From positions 1 through 12,709 of the forward strand of contig JAKANW010000031.1 of NCBI GenBank assembly GCA_021823555.1: DNA of 12,709 bases. Reading direction: 5' to 3'. Made by a program: the position numbers and the translations under genes. This document shows, piece after piece, positions 4,897-12,709 of the stretch (the first letter of the stretch is position 1; each line of letters opens with the position of its first letter). Under the pieces are notes generated by a model that made no database searches, was not told the DNA's origin, and saw only the letters and a program-made list of their open reading frames with translations. The DNA is from Chloroflexota bacterium (GTDB lineage: Bacteria > Chloroflexota > Anaerolineae > Anaerolineales > Villigracilaceae).

Positions 4897-7800
4897 ATGG
4901 ACCAAAAATCGCACAACAAAAAGAAAGACGATCCTTTGGGGGGCGCGAAAAAAACTGTTCCGCCGGCTTCCTATTTCGCCAGCATAGTGGATTTCATCCC
5001 GGACGCGTTGATTTCGACTGACAATCAATACAGGGTGACCGGCTGGAACGCGGCGGCAGAGCGCACGTATGGGTGGAAAGCCGAGGAAGTGACGGGGAAA
5101 CCGGTCAGCAATTTCTTCCAAACCAGTTATCAAAATACGGACAGAAATGAAGTCATCGCCATAGCCAGGAAGACGGGGACCTGGTCCGGCGAGGTGACCC
5201 AACTGCGTAAGGATGGGACGCGCATTCCCATCTGGTCTTCGGTTTCCATCGTCAAGGATGAACAAGGCAGGCCCATCGGTTTCATCGGCGTCAACCATGA
5301 TATCAGCGAACGCAAGCGGACGGAAGAAGCGCTGCGTCTCAGCGAACAGAAGTTTTCCATCTTGTTCGAAAAGGCCGCTTTTGCTGCTTCGCTTTCGAGA
5401 TTGCCCGACGGCGTCATTGCGAATGTCAACGAGGCGTTCGAGAGGACATTTGGATATACAAAGCAGGAAGCAATAGGAAAGACATCCCTGGAACTGGGCA
5501 TCAATCCCGATTCTGAGGGACGAGAGCGCGCCCTCGCCGCGCTAAAAGAACAGGGTTCGGCGCGCAATCTGGAATTGGCCTTGCACACGAAATCTGGCGA
5601 ATTGCGTATTTTTTCTGTGAATATTGATTTGGTGAACATCGGCGATCAGAAATATATACTCAACACAACGCTGGATATCACCGAGCGCAGGCGCGCAGAG
5701 ATCAGGATCACACAACTCGCTCGACTTTACGCTACTCTGAGCCAGGTCAACCAGACCATCGTGCGCGTCAAGGATCACAACGAACTGTATCAAACCATCT
5801 GCGATGTTGCCGTGCAATATGGTGGATTTTCCCTGGCATGGGTCGGTTTGTTGGATGAGGGATCGGGGGAAATTCGCCCGGCGAAGGCGAACGGGTTGGA
5901 TGTGACCCAATGGCCTTTCCCTATAGTTAACATTCATCAGGGGCAGCTCAGGAGCGGGTTGATCGCAACCGCCATTCGCACGTTCAGGGTTGTGACCAGC
6001 GAGGATATCCAGACCGACCAAAGAACGCAAAGCCTGCACGACCAGTTTCAGAAATTTGATTACCACTCCTCAGCATTCGTCCCGTTTCGGCTGCGAGGCA
6101 GAACCATCGGCGTCCTGGGCCTGACTTCCAGCGAGGCAGACCTCTTCAAGGTCGAGGGGGAAGTGCGCCTGCTCGAAGAGATGAGCCTGGACATTTCCTT
6201 TGCGCTGGAAACAATGGAGACCGAAAGAATCAAACGCCAGTGGGCCGACGCGTTCGAGCATTGCGCCCATGGGATTTCCATCGGGCTTCCTGACGCCAAT
6301 CAGATCCTCACCTGCAACCCCGCCTTTGCGAACTTGCAGGGCCGCGCCATCGAAGAAATTTCATCCATGCCCATCCTGAGCATGTACGCGCCGCAGGATC
6401 ATGAGCACGTAAAACAATCCATTGCCGAGGCGGACCGCGTTGGCAGTGTGCGGTACGAAGCCCACATGATACGGAAGGATGGAAGCGTCTACCCGGTGCA
6501 GATGGACGTGGTCAGTGTGCGGGATGAAAACGGAAACCTGCTTTATCGAGTCGCCACCCAGCAGGATATCACCGAGCGCAAGCGTGCGGAGGCCGAGATT
6601 CAGCGCCACACCGAACAACTCGTCATTGTCAACGAAATTGGGCGCGCTCTTGCCCAAAAGCTGGAGTTGGAGTACATCTATCGCTCGATGGGAGAGGCTG
6701 TCTTTCGCCTCCTGCCGGATATTTCCTCTGTGTTCATCTCGCTCTTCGACGCGCAAAGGCACCTGATCACCTGCGCCTACGCCAATATGGACCAGGAATT
6801 GCTCGATCCCGCTGAACTACCCCCTATTCCGCTCGAGCCGCCGGGCAGAGGCACGCAGAGCGAAGCCATTCACACCCGCCGCCCGCTCATCGTCAACGAT
6901 CTGCGCGAGCGGCTCAAACAGGTGAAAACCAAAATGGATGTCGGCAGCAATGATGGGCGGATCTCCCAGTCGGGCCTGTATCTTCCCATGATAGCTGAAG
7001 AGCGGGTCATTGGCGTTATTCAAGTGCAGAGTTATACCCTGGGGCGATTCAGTGAAGCCGACGCCGATTTGCTCGGTCTGGCCGCGAACACAGCGGCGGT
7101 CGTCATCGAGAACGCTCGGCTGTATCGTGCAATCCAGCAAGAACTGGATGAGCGCAAGCGAGCGGAGGAGACCCTGCGGCAAAGCGAAGATCGCTACCAT
7201 GACCTCGTGGATCACAGCCACGATTTGATCGGCACCCACGACCTGCAGGGCAACATTCTCTCCATCAATCCCGCGGCTACGAAACTGGTAGGTATTGACC
7301 AGGATGCTCTCCTGAAAATGAACCTGCGCGACATCCTCGCCCCTGAGAGTCGCAACCTGTTCGACGATTATCTGGCAGCCATTCAAAGGGATGGACATGC
7401 CAGCGGCCTGATGCTGGTACAGACGAGCGCCGGGGAGAGGCGCATCTGGGAATATGACAACACACTCCGCACGGAATCCGTTGACAGGCCGATCGTGCGC
7501 GCCCTGGCGCGTGATATTAGCGAGCGCAAACGAGCGGAAGAGGAATTACGCAAGAGCGAGGAACGTTTTCGCAGTTTGTATGAGAACGCAACGATTGGTA
7601 TGTACCGTACTACTCCGGACGGTCATATCCTGCTCGCTAACCCGGCTCTCGTCAAGATGTTGGGGTATGCTTCCTTTGATGAATTGATACAGCGTAACCT
7701 GGAGAAGGAGGGGTATGAACCCGGCTATGAGCGCAGCCTATTTCACCAGCAAATCGAACGCGATGGAGCAGTAATCGGCCTCGAATCGGCATGGACACGG

Positions 7801-9408
7801 AAAGACGGGACCAACATTTTCGTACGCGAGAGCGCCAAAGCCATTAAAAATACTGAGGGCAACGTTCTGTATTATGAAGGCACGGTCGAAGATATCACCG
7901 AGCGTAAACGCGCTGAACAGGCCTTGCGCGAAAGCGAGACCCGCTTTCGCAGCATGATCGAAAACAGTTCCGATGAGATTTCAATCCTCGATGCCAGTGG
8001 TACATTGATGTATGAAAGTCCATCATCCAACCCCACGCTTGGTTATCGGCCAGGAGAATTCCTCGGTAAAAGCCTCTTTCAATTAATGCACCCTGATGAT
8101 CTGGCGCGTGTTCAAAGCCAATTCGCCCAGCTTTTGCGCGACCCGAATCTGCATCCCCGCGACCAATTCCGCCTGTTGCACAACAATGGAGCGTGGCGCT
8201 GGGTTGAAGCGGTAGGCACAAACCTGTTGGATGAGCCATCTGTGCGCGGGATCGTAATCAACTATCACGATATCACGGAACGCGTGCAGGCGCAGGAAAA
8301 GATCCAACATCAACTTCAAAGGTTGAATGCCCTGCGCATGATTGATCTGGTCATCAGCAATACATTCGATATGCAATTAAGTTTGACAGCTGTACTCAAA
8401 GAGGCTGTTTCACAATTGGATATCAGCGCTGCCGCGGTCCTATTGTACAACCAGCCCGCGCTGACGCTCAAATACGCCGCGGGCAATGGTTTTAGATCCT
8501 CCGCAATCCAGCAGATCCGGTTACGAATTGGTGAAGGCTTGGCCGGCCGCGCTGCCCTTGAACGCCGCACCATCCATATTCCTAATCTGGCGCGAACCGG
8601 GAACAATTTTGCACGCGCGGAATTGCTGGCGAACGAAGCCTTTATCTCCTATTACGGCGTGCCGCTGATCGCCAAAGGCGAACTTAAAGGAGTGCTTGAA
8701 ATTTTCCACCGCACCAAACTCGATCCCGATCAGGAATGGCTGGATTTTCTTGAAACTCTTGGTGGCCAGGCCGCCATCGCCATTGACAATGCACAGTTGT
8801 TCGAAGGTATGCAGCAATCAAATCTGGAGCTCATCGCGGCTTACGACGCCACCATCGCGGGCTGGTCCCACGCCATGGACCTGCGCGACAAGGAGACCGA
8901 GGGCCACACACAGCGCGTCACCGAATTGACCGTGAGGTTGGCGGAAAGAATGGGGATCAGCCAGCAGGAAATAGCCCACATCCGCCGCGGTGCGCTCCTG
9001 CACGACATCGGCAAACTGGGCGTCCCTGATCATATCCTGCTCAAGCCCAGTCAACTCACCGAGGAGGAATGGGTCATCATGCGCCAGCATCCCACCTATG
9101 CCTTCAACATGCTGACGCCCATCACCTATTTGCGGCCTTCACTGGATATTCCCTACTGCCATCACGAAAAATGGGACGGCAGCGGATATCCACGTAAGTT
9201 GAAAGGCGAGCAGATCCCTTTGGCAGCGCGTCTCTTTGCCGTTGTGGATGTGTGGGACGCCTTGCGCTCGGATCGTCCCTACCGTGCAAGTTGGTCTGTG
9301 GAACAGACGCGCCAGTACATCCTCGAACAATCGGGCAAACACTTCGAACCCCGTGTGGTCAGGCAATTCCTGGACATGCTCAATAACGGAGATTTTGCTT
9401 TCGGGTAA
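4897..9408 (+). CDS. Giant soluble multi-PAS/GAF sensor with HD-GYP output
   Basis: GAGGTG (4887-4892) with 4-nt spacing favours ATG 4897 (1503 residues) over ATG 4894 or a TTG at 4858. Domains in order: PAS 25-146, PAS 148-268, GAF 268-440, PAS 449-568, GAF 568-758, PAS 760-884, PAS 885-1009, PAS 1010-1135, GAF 1138-1300, HD-GYP 1318-1500. Each PAS ends with a DI(T/S)ER-type exit helix, except that PAS6 reads DITERVQAQ. The HD-GYP has the metal-binding HD (H1369, D1370 in LLHDIGK) and HHEKWDGSGYP (1422-1432), so an active cyclic-di-GMP phosphodiesterase is expected. No transmembrane helix, HAMP, histidine kinase or receiver domain is seen, so it should be a cytoplasmic one-component sensor of redox, gas or small ligands. 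No cofactor-binding residue can be assigned by eye. The gene stands alone, with an SGNH-like gene 12 bp downstream. Confidence 0.93.
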   Translation: MDQKSHNKKKDDPLGGAKKTVPPASYFASIVDFIPDALISTDNQYRVTGWNAAAERTYGWKAEEVTGKPVSNFFQTSYQNTDRNEVIAIARKTGTWSGEVTQLRKDGTRIPIWSSVSIVKDEQGRPIGFIGVNHDISERKRTEEALRLSEQKFSILFEKAAFAASLSRLPDGVIANVNEAFERTFGYTKQEAIGKTSLELGINPDSEGRERALAALKEQGSARNLELALHTKSGELRIFSVNIDLVNIGDQKYILNTTLDITERRRAEIRITQLARLYATLSQVNQTIVRVKDHNELYQTICDVAVQYGGFSLAWVGLLDEGSGEIRPAKANGLDVTQWPFPIVNIHQGQLRSGLIATAIRTFRVVTSEDIQTDQRTQSLHDQFQKFDYHSSAFVPFRLRGRTIGVLGLTSSEADLFKVEGEVRLLEEMSLDISFALETMETERIKRQWADAFEHCAHGISIGLPDANQILTCNPAFANLQGRAIEEISSMPILSMYAPQDHEHVKQSIAEADRVGSVRYEAHMIRKDGSVYPVQMDVVSVRDENGNLLYRVATQQDITERKRAEAEIQRHTEQLVIVNEIGRALAQKLELEYIYRSMGEAVFRLLPDISSVFISLFDAQRHLITCAYANMDQELLDPAELPPIPLEPPGRGTQSEAIHTRRPLIVNDLRERLKQVKTKMDVGSNDGRISQSGLYLPMIAEERVIGVIQVQSYTLGRFSEADADLLGLAANTAAVVIENARLYRAIQQELDERKRAEETLRQSEDRYHDLVDHSHDLIGTHDLQGNILSINPAATKLVGIDQDALLKMNLRDILAPESRNLFDDYLAAIQRDGHASGLMLVQTSAGERRIWEYDNTLRTESVDRPIVRALARDISERKRAEEELRKSEERFRSLYENATIGMYRTTPDGHILLANPALVKMLGYASFDELIQRNLEKEGYEPGYERSLFHQQIERDGAVIGLESAWTRKDGTNIFVRESAKAIKNTEGNVLYYEGTVEDITERKRAEQALRESETRFRSMIENSSDEISILDASGTLMYESPSSNPTLGYRPGEFLGKSLFQLMHPDDLARVQSQFAQLLRDPNLHPRDQFRLLHNNGAWRWVEAVGTNLLDEPSVRGIVINYHDITERVQAQEKIQHQLQRLNALRMIDLVISNTFDMQLSLTAVLKEAVSQLDISAAAVLLYNQPALTLKYAAGNGFRSSAIQQIRLRIGEGLAGRAALERRTIHIPNLARTGNNFARAELLANEAFISYYGVPLIAKGELKGVLEIFHRTKLDPDQEWLDFLETLGGQAAIAIDNAQLFEGMQQSNLELIAAYDATIAGWSHAMDLRDKETEGHTQRVTELTVRLAERMGISQQEIAHIRRGALLHDIGKLGVPDHILLKPSQLTEEEWVIMRQHPTYAFNMLTPITYLRPSLDIPYCHHEKWDGSGYPRKLKGEQIPLAARLFAVVDVWDALRSDRPYRASWSVEQTRQYILEQSGKHFEPRVVRQFLDMLNNGDFAFG

Positions 9409-9411
9409 AAT
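9406..9411 (+). promoter_or_regulatory. Possible -10 box (TAAAAT) overlapping the sensor stop codon
   Basis: TAAAAT lies 9 nt before ATG 9421 and no Shine-Dalgarno is present, which would suit a leaderless mRNA for the SGNH-like gene. No clear -35. Confidence 0.3.
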
Positions 9412-9420
9412 CACCCCGTT

Positions 9421-10452
9421 ATGCGCCCGACCTTTCGTTACATCATCCTGCTGGCTATTGTTTTGCTGGCCGTCTCTTTTAGCCTGCCACGTCTCTTTCG
9501 CGGCCCCTACCCACATCCGCCCGGCCCGACGTTGGATAAGGCCGTCAGCAAGTTGTATCAGCACGAGATAGAACAGCAGCACCCTGTCTTGGTGCTGTTG
9601 GGAGACTCGCTGCTCACCAAGGATGTGGACGCGCCCACCTTGCAGACGCGCCTCCGACTCCCAACCTACAAGCTGGATATCCCCGGCTCGTCGTCCGCCT
9701 TATGGTACCTGGTGGAAAAATCCAACATTGTTCCTGCGAACCCCGCGCCGCGCTACCTGCTGATCCTGTTCCGCGACACCATCCTGACCGCGCCAGCTTT
9801 CCGCACTACCGGTCCATATTTCGGCTTGATTGACAAATTCGCCAGCCCCAACGATACACTGCTGCTGGAGCGGGCTTATCTTTCCCAGATCGGCCCTGTC
9901 CAGGCGGCCCTGGAAAGCTATTTTCCACCCTTCACCTACCGCTCCGAACTGCGCGAGTCCATTGACTCCGGGCTGCGACATATTGCGCCCCGCCTCACCG
10001 GTTGCGATAGCGCCTGTGCGGACGACGCCATGCAGAAGACGCTGGGAGACATCCAGCCGGACATCTTCGCCGCCTCCATTATCCAGGCCGAACAAGCCCT
10101 GTATACACCCGAGCAATTGGACTTCCCTGCACAGGTGGATCGTTCCTTCCTGCCAGAGATCATCCGCCTGGCGCAGGAGCATGGCATCCAGTTGATCCTC
10201 GTGCGCGCCCCCGTCAACGTTTTCTCCAATCCTGCCGATGTCCCGCCGGGATTGGGGACATACGTTGCCGGCCTGGGAAGCTATCTGGCCGAAAAACACG
10301 TCCCCATGTTCGATCTGTCGCAGGTCGAGGGCATCGGCCCGTCCCAGTTCACCGATCCGCACCACATGACCCTGGAAGGCAAGGCCATTTTTACCGAAGC
10401 ACTGGCCAGGGCGCTGGAGGAATATATTAACTCCACCGCCAGCAGCAATTGA
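9421..10452 (+). CDS. Membrane-anchored SGNH-hydrolase-like protein
   Basis: 343 residues. One N-terminal helix (about 7-24) is an uncleaved anchor or signal, so the body is extracytoplasmic. A block I GDS motif (G61 D62 S63 in VLLGDSLL) and a late D-P-H-H (D312, H314, H315, in FTDPHHMTLEG) fit the Ser and Asp/His of SGNH esterases or acyltransferases. The arrangement resembles AlgX/AlgJ- or DltD-like proteins that modify surface polysaccharide, often beside an MBOAT transporter, though none is in view. One Cys pair (GCDSAC, about residues 198-203) could form a disulfide. It starts 12 bp after the sensor gene without a ribosome site. The exact substrate is unknown. Confidence 0.7.
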   Translation: MRPTFRYIILLAIVLLAVSFSLPRLFRGPYPHPPGPTLDKAVSKLYQHEIEQQHPVLVLLGDSLLTKDVDAPTLQTRLRLPTYKLDIPGSSSALWYLVEKSNIVPANPAPRYLLILFRDTILTAPAFRTTGPYFGLIDKFASPNDTLLLERAYLSQIGPVQAALESYFPPFTYRSELRESIDSGLRHIAPRLTGCDSACADDAMQKTLGDIQPDIFAASIIQAEQALYTPEQLDFPAQVDRSFLPEIIRLAQEHGIQLILVRAPVNVFSNPADVPPGLGTYVAGLGSYLAEKHVPMFDLSQVEGIGPSQFTDPHHMTLEGKAIFTEALARALEEYINSTASSN

Positions 10453-10475
10453 ATCTCTCCAACCTGATTTCCTTA

Positions 10476-10514
10476 TGAGGCCTGCACACCTCGCCTCAAA
10501 ATAATCTCTTTTTT
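10476..10514 (+). terminator. Weak hairpin followed by T-rich tract after the SGNH-like gene
   Basis: TGAGGC (10476-10481) pairs with GCCTCA (10493-10498) over an 11-nt loop. A CTCTTTTTT tract follows 8 nt later (10506-10514). The stem is short and the tract displaced, so this is only a possible terminator. Confidence 0.35.
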
Positions 10515-10527
10515 CCCCAACCAATGG

Positions 10528-10533
10528 TATCCT
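10528..10533 (+). promoter_or_regulatory. Possible -10 box of pyrD, leaderless arrangement
   Basis: GGTATCCT gives TATCCT ending 7 nt before ATG 10541. With no Shine-Dalgarno, transcription would start at or next to the start codon. No good -35. Confidence 0.3.
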
Positions 10534-10540
10534 TGTGACA

Positions 10541-11632
10541 ATGTATCCCATCCTCCGTCCTCTGCTCTTCCGCCTCGATCCCGAACGCGCCCATCAACTC
10601 ACGCTGAACGCCTTACGCCTTGCGGGAGTATTCGCCCCAGCCCATTGGTTTCTCGCGCAGGTATATTCCGCTCCATCCAAGCCCGTCGAAGCCTTTGGTT
10701 TGACATTCAGGAATCCGGTGGGCCTGGCCGCCGGCTACGACAAAGACGGAGTCGCCATCCGCGGCCTGGAAACATTGGGGTTCGGCCACATCGAGATCGG
10801 TACGGTCACATCCCTGCCGCAGCCGGGCAACCCCAAGCCGCGCATCTTCCGCCTGGTTGAAGACGAGGGCGTTATCAATCGCATGGGCTTTCCGAGCCTC
10901 GGCACTGAGTTCGTCCAGACGCGTCTCGATCCTGGGAACAAGGTCACGATTTGGGAGCGTGTGCTTGGGTTTCCAAGCCGCAAGGCCGCCAAGCCTCGCC
11001 AGAAACGTCAGGTCATCCTTGGCGTGAACATCGGCAGGAACAAGAATACCCCCAGCGAAGAAGCTGTATTCGACTATTTATCCCTGCTGCAAAATTTCGC
11101 CCCGCTGGCCGATTACCTGACCATCAACATCAGTTCGCCCAACACCCCCGGCTTGCGCCGCTTGCAGGAACGCGACGAATTGGAACGCCTGCTGACCCAT
11201 CTCCACAAGCAGCGACTGTTGGAGCAGGAACGCTTGAAGAAACGCGTCCCGCTTCTGGTCAAGCTGGCGCCTGATCTCAGCGCAGGAGAGATGGACGATG
11301 CCTTGGATGTGATCCTGCGCACGCGCATGGACGGCGTCATCGCCACGAACACGACCGTGGCGCGCCAGGGGCTGCGGTCAACTTATCAGAGTGAGAGCGG
11401 CGGATTAAGCGGCGGCCCGCTGCGGGTCCAGAGTGAAGCGGCGCTGGGTCAAATTGTGAAGCGCCTGGATGGGAAACTTCCAATTGTCAGCGTAGGCGGG
11501 ATCATGAGTCCCGTTGATGCAAAACGCCGCCTCGATATGGGAGCGGCGCTGGTGCAGGTCTATACCGGCCTGGTCTATCACGGGCCGGGGCTGGTCAAGG
11601 AGATATTGAAGGGCCTCGCGTCGCCTGCTTGA
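10541..11632 (+). CDS. pyrD: Dihydroorotate dehydrogenase (quinone), class 2
   Basis: This enzyme oxidises dihydroorotate to orotate with FMN and passes electrons to membrane quinone in pyrimidine synthesis. The MYPILRPLLFRLDPERAH start is the class 2 membrane-association extension, so ATG 10541 is chosen over GTG 10535 (363 residues). Family motifs: NPVGLAAGYDKDG, the GTVTSLPQPGNPKPRIFRL stretch, NRMGFPSLG, GVNIGRNK, NISSPNTPGLR (196-206, with the class 2 catalytic Ser), VKLAPDLS, ATNTT, GGLSGGPLR, and the FMN-phosphate part SVGGIMS and YTGLVYHGP. About 25 basic residues (130-157, around nt 10928-11010) are extra between GFPSLG and GVNIG, in a loop region. Its 3' end overlaps the convergent EthD-like gene by 38 bp. 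Confidence 0.96.
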   Translation: MYPILRPLLFRLDPERAHQLTLNALRLAGVFAPAHWFLAQVYSAPSKPVEAFGLTFRNPVGLAAGYDKDGVAIRGLETLGFGHIEIGTVTSLPQPGNPKPRIFRLVEDEGVINRMGFPSLGTEFVQTRLDPGNKVTIWERVLGFPSRKAAKPRQKRQVILGVNIGRNKNTPSEEAVFDYLSLLQNFAPLADYLTINISSPNTPGLRRLQERDELERLLTHLHKQRLLEQERLKKRVPLLVKLAPDLSAGEMDDALDVILRTRMDGVIATNTTVARQGLRSTYQSESGGLSGGPLRVQSEAALGQIVKRLDGKLPIVSVGGIMSPVDAKRRLDMGAALVQVYTGLVYHGPGLVKEILKGLASPA

Positions 11633-11951
11633 ATTCAGAGGGATTGGCTTCCTTGTGTTCGGCGATCAGCAGCGTGAAGTGGCCGCACGTGAACTCTTGC
11701 AGCCAGCCTCCCGCGGCCTGTCCTGCCTCGGATTGCAGCGCCGCATCGAGCGACTCGCGCGACTCGAAATACAGTTCATGGATCTTGGCATAGTGCGCCA
11801 GTTCCCTGCCGAAGACAAGTTGTTCCGTTTCCCCGACGGTCTCTTTCATCAGCCCCGGCATTTTTTCGGCCAGGCCCAGAAATTTTTGCCAGCCCTGTTC
11901 GAAAGCCGCCCAGGCCAGCGGTTGGTCGAAAAGGATGGTTAATTTGTGCAT
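11595..11951 (-). CDS. EthD-like (dimeric alpha-beta barrel) protein
   Basis: ATG 11951 has GGAG 8 nt upstream and begins 2 nt after the preceding gene's TAA, giving 118 residues. The MHKLTILFDQP start, a central KMPGL and a C-terminal strand FTLLIAEH match the EthD / DUF-type ferredoxin-like fold, with a mid segment HELYFESRESLDAAL (typical xxLxFxSxEAxxAAL). EthD relatives are small auxiliary proteins of oxidative pathways, and the exact function is unknown. The frame upstream of this ATG is open to 11993 but overlaps the kinase-like gene. The 3' end runs 38 bp into pyrD from the opposite strand. Confidence 0.75.
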   Translation of the reverse strand: MHKLTILFDQPLAWAAFEQGWQKFLGLAEKMPGLMKETVGETEQLVFGRELAHYAKIHELYFESRESLDAALQSEAGQAAGGWLQEFTCGHFTLLIAEHKEANPSEFKQATRGPSISP

Positions 11952-11953
11952 GG

Positions 11954-12583
11954 TTAATTCTCCATCCACAGGCCGCCGGTGGATTCCATCCAATCGGCGA
12001 CGCGCTCAGCAGCCAGTGGGACATTGTTGTCAGAGATGTCGAGTTCGAGTTTCGGCAGGCGCGACTCGCCGACCAGCCTGCGCATCAATTCCTGTTCCTG
12101 GATGAACGCCTCCAAGTGATCGTATTGCGAAGGTTTGCCTGAAACTTTCAGGCGCTCCTCACGCGCTGCCACGAAGGATTCCGGCGTGCGCGTCAAAAAG
12201 ACAAGATGGAAACCCAGCGGGGCCAGGCGTTCCTCCAGCCAGTGAAAGTCATAATCCTTGTTGTAGGTTTGCAATTGGTAGGCGCGGGTCGAGATGTGGA
12301 AACGGTCCACGATCCAGGAATAATAGCGCTGCAACTCGAACAGGCGCGCCCAGGTGGCGTAGGTCTCCATGGCCAGAGATTCTTCCTGCGGCTCGAAGTT
12401 GATCGGTCCGCGCCCCCAGGGGAAGTTGGTGAAGGCGCACCACTCGGCAGAGATGAGCGGCGAGTGATAGCGATATCTGCGCGGCCCCACGATGCGCGGG
12501 TGCTCGTTGAGCGTGAAGGCAATCTCGGTTTTGAACGTCAGGCGTGTGCCTTCGAGGATGATCTTGGGGGTAAGCTTGGTCAT
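11954..12583 (-). CDS. P-loop kinase-like protein with altered Walker A
   Basis: 209 residues from ATG 12583. KIILEGTRLTFKT (7-19) has the shape of a Walker A, GxxxxGKT, but the Gly before Lys is Phe (F17). D93-R94 in VDRFHIS matches the DR(Y/F/H)xxS motif of thymidylate and deoxynucleoside kinases, and a helix with REERLK (about 155-161) could serve as the lid. The first strand and glycine loop, DR motif and lid order all support a nucleoside/nucleotide-kinase fold. Whether it binds ATP is uncertain. The ATG lies 6 nt after a TATAAT, implying a leaderless transcript. A longer start at 12625 would cover the promoter and is less likely. It forms an operon with the EthD-like gene. Confidence 0.65.
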   Translation of the reverse strand: MTKLTPKIILEGTRLTFKTEIAFTLNEHPRIVGPRRYRYHSPLISAEWCAFTNFPWGRGPINFEPQEESLAMETYATWARLFELQRYYSWIVDRFHISTRAYQLQTYNKDYDFHWLEERLAPLGFHLVFLTRTPESFVAAREERLKVSGKPSQYDHLEAFIQEQELMRRLVGESRLPKLELDISDNNVPLAAERVADWMESTGGLWMEN

Positions 12584-12589
12584 GGCTGC

Positions 12590-12595
12590 ATTATA
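12590..12595 (-). promoter_or_regulatory. -10 box (TATAAT) of a probable leaderless promoter
   Basis: TATAAT on the - strand (12595-12590) is 6 nt upstream of ATG 12583, so the first transcribed base would be at the start codon. No Shine-Dalgarno precedes the ATG. The -35 is weak (GACGAA at 17 nt). Confidence 0.55.
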
Positions 12596-12668
12596 ACTGC
12601 CCGGCAAATGGTTTCGTCCAGACAAATTCTGGCTCTTCGGCCTTTAACGGGAAAGACCAGGACCTGTC

Positions 12669-12694
12669 CACAGATTACGCAGATTTCACAGATT
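12669..12694. repeat. Three CAGATT units at 9-bp spacing
   Basis: CAGATT occurs at 12671, 12680 and 12689, phased by 9 bp. I recall the CACAGATTACGCAGATT word as a dispersed intergenic repeat in many environmental genomes. The element is probably cut by the window end. Confidence 0.5.
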
Positions 12695-12709
12695 TTTTCT
12701 GCATAATCT

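Noticed and set aside
9700..10551. Long open frame on the - strand opposite the SGNH-like gene
   Set aside because: No recognisable motif and a composition typical of an antisense shadow. The + strand gene has a membrane anchor and SGNH motifs.
1..12709. tRNA, rRNA or CRISPR array
   Set aside because: No cloverleaf, rRNA core sequence or regularly spaced repeat was seen. The CAGATT units at the end are too short and close for CRISPR.

Overview
The window looks like a chromosomal segment from an uncultured Chloroflexota bacterium, most likely Anaerolineae. The reasons are a CuA/cytochrome/polyferredoxin respiratory module, a very long soluble PAS-GAF-HD-GYP sensor, -10 boxes placed a few bases before start codons (leaderless style), and short dispersed repeats sitting inside coding regions. 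The taxonomic call is inference. No ribosomal or marker gene is present to confirm it.

Layout. Positions 2-2886 (+) form a tight respiratory operon: a 5'-truncated polytopic 4Fe-4S protein (NapH/NosR/CcoG-like), a fusion of a CuA cupredoxin and cytochrome c (ATGA overlap with the previous gene), and a small membrane-anchored Ig-like (DUF1573-type) protein with an in-frame TGA. A 20-bp perfect hairpin closes the operon. Positions 2950-4283 (-) are a gene graveyard: an ammonia-lyase-like remnant with its own promoter and leader hairpin, a DUF559 nuclease broken by one missing base, two C-terminal remnants of a type II (Eco57I-like) DNA methyltransferase, and between these remnants a small GDCCVxC-family gene that also has an in-frame TGA. 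Positions 4284-4896 are non-coding and hold a 165-bp MITE-like element. Positions 4897-9408 encode a ~1500-residue sensor (six PAS, three GAF, one HD-GYP). It is followed by an SGNH-hydrolase-like membrane-anchored protein, pyrD (class 2), and a two-gene operon on the - strand: a P-loop-kinase-like protein with an altered Walker A, then an EthD-like protein.

The main result is two independent selenocysteine candidates in one window. In the Ig-like protein the TGA follows a Cys to give G-C-U-P-P. In the GDCCVxC protein it replaces a Cys I recall as conserved in the family. Reading continues in the same frame through family-like sequence in both cases. Each TGA is followed by a hairpin that presents GGU in the apical loop, 18 and 27 nt after the TGA, within the spacing known for bacterial SECIS elements. 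The first candidate sits in a copper/haem electron-transfer operon and carries an M-M-H-x-G-M-x3-H stretch, so a copper- or redox-handling selenoprotein is an attractive hypothesis. The sel genes themselves are not in the window.
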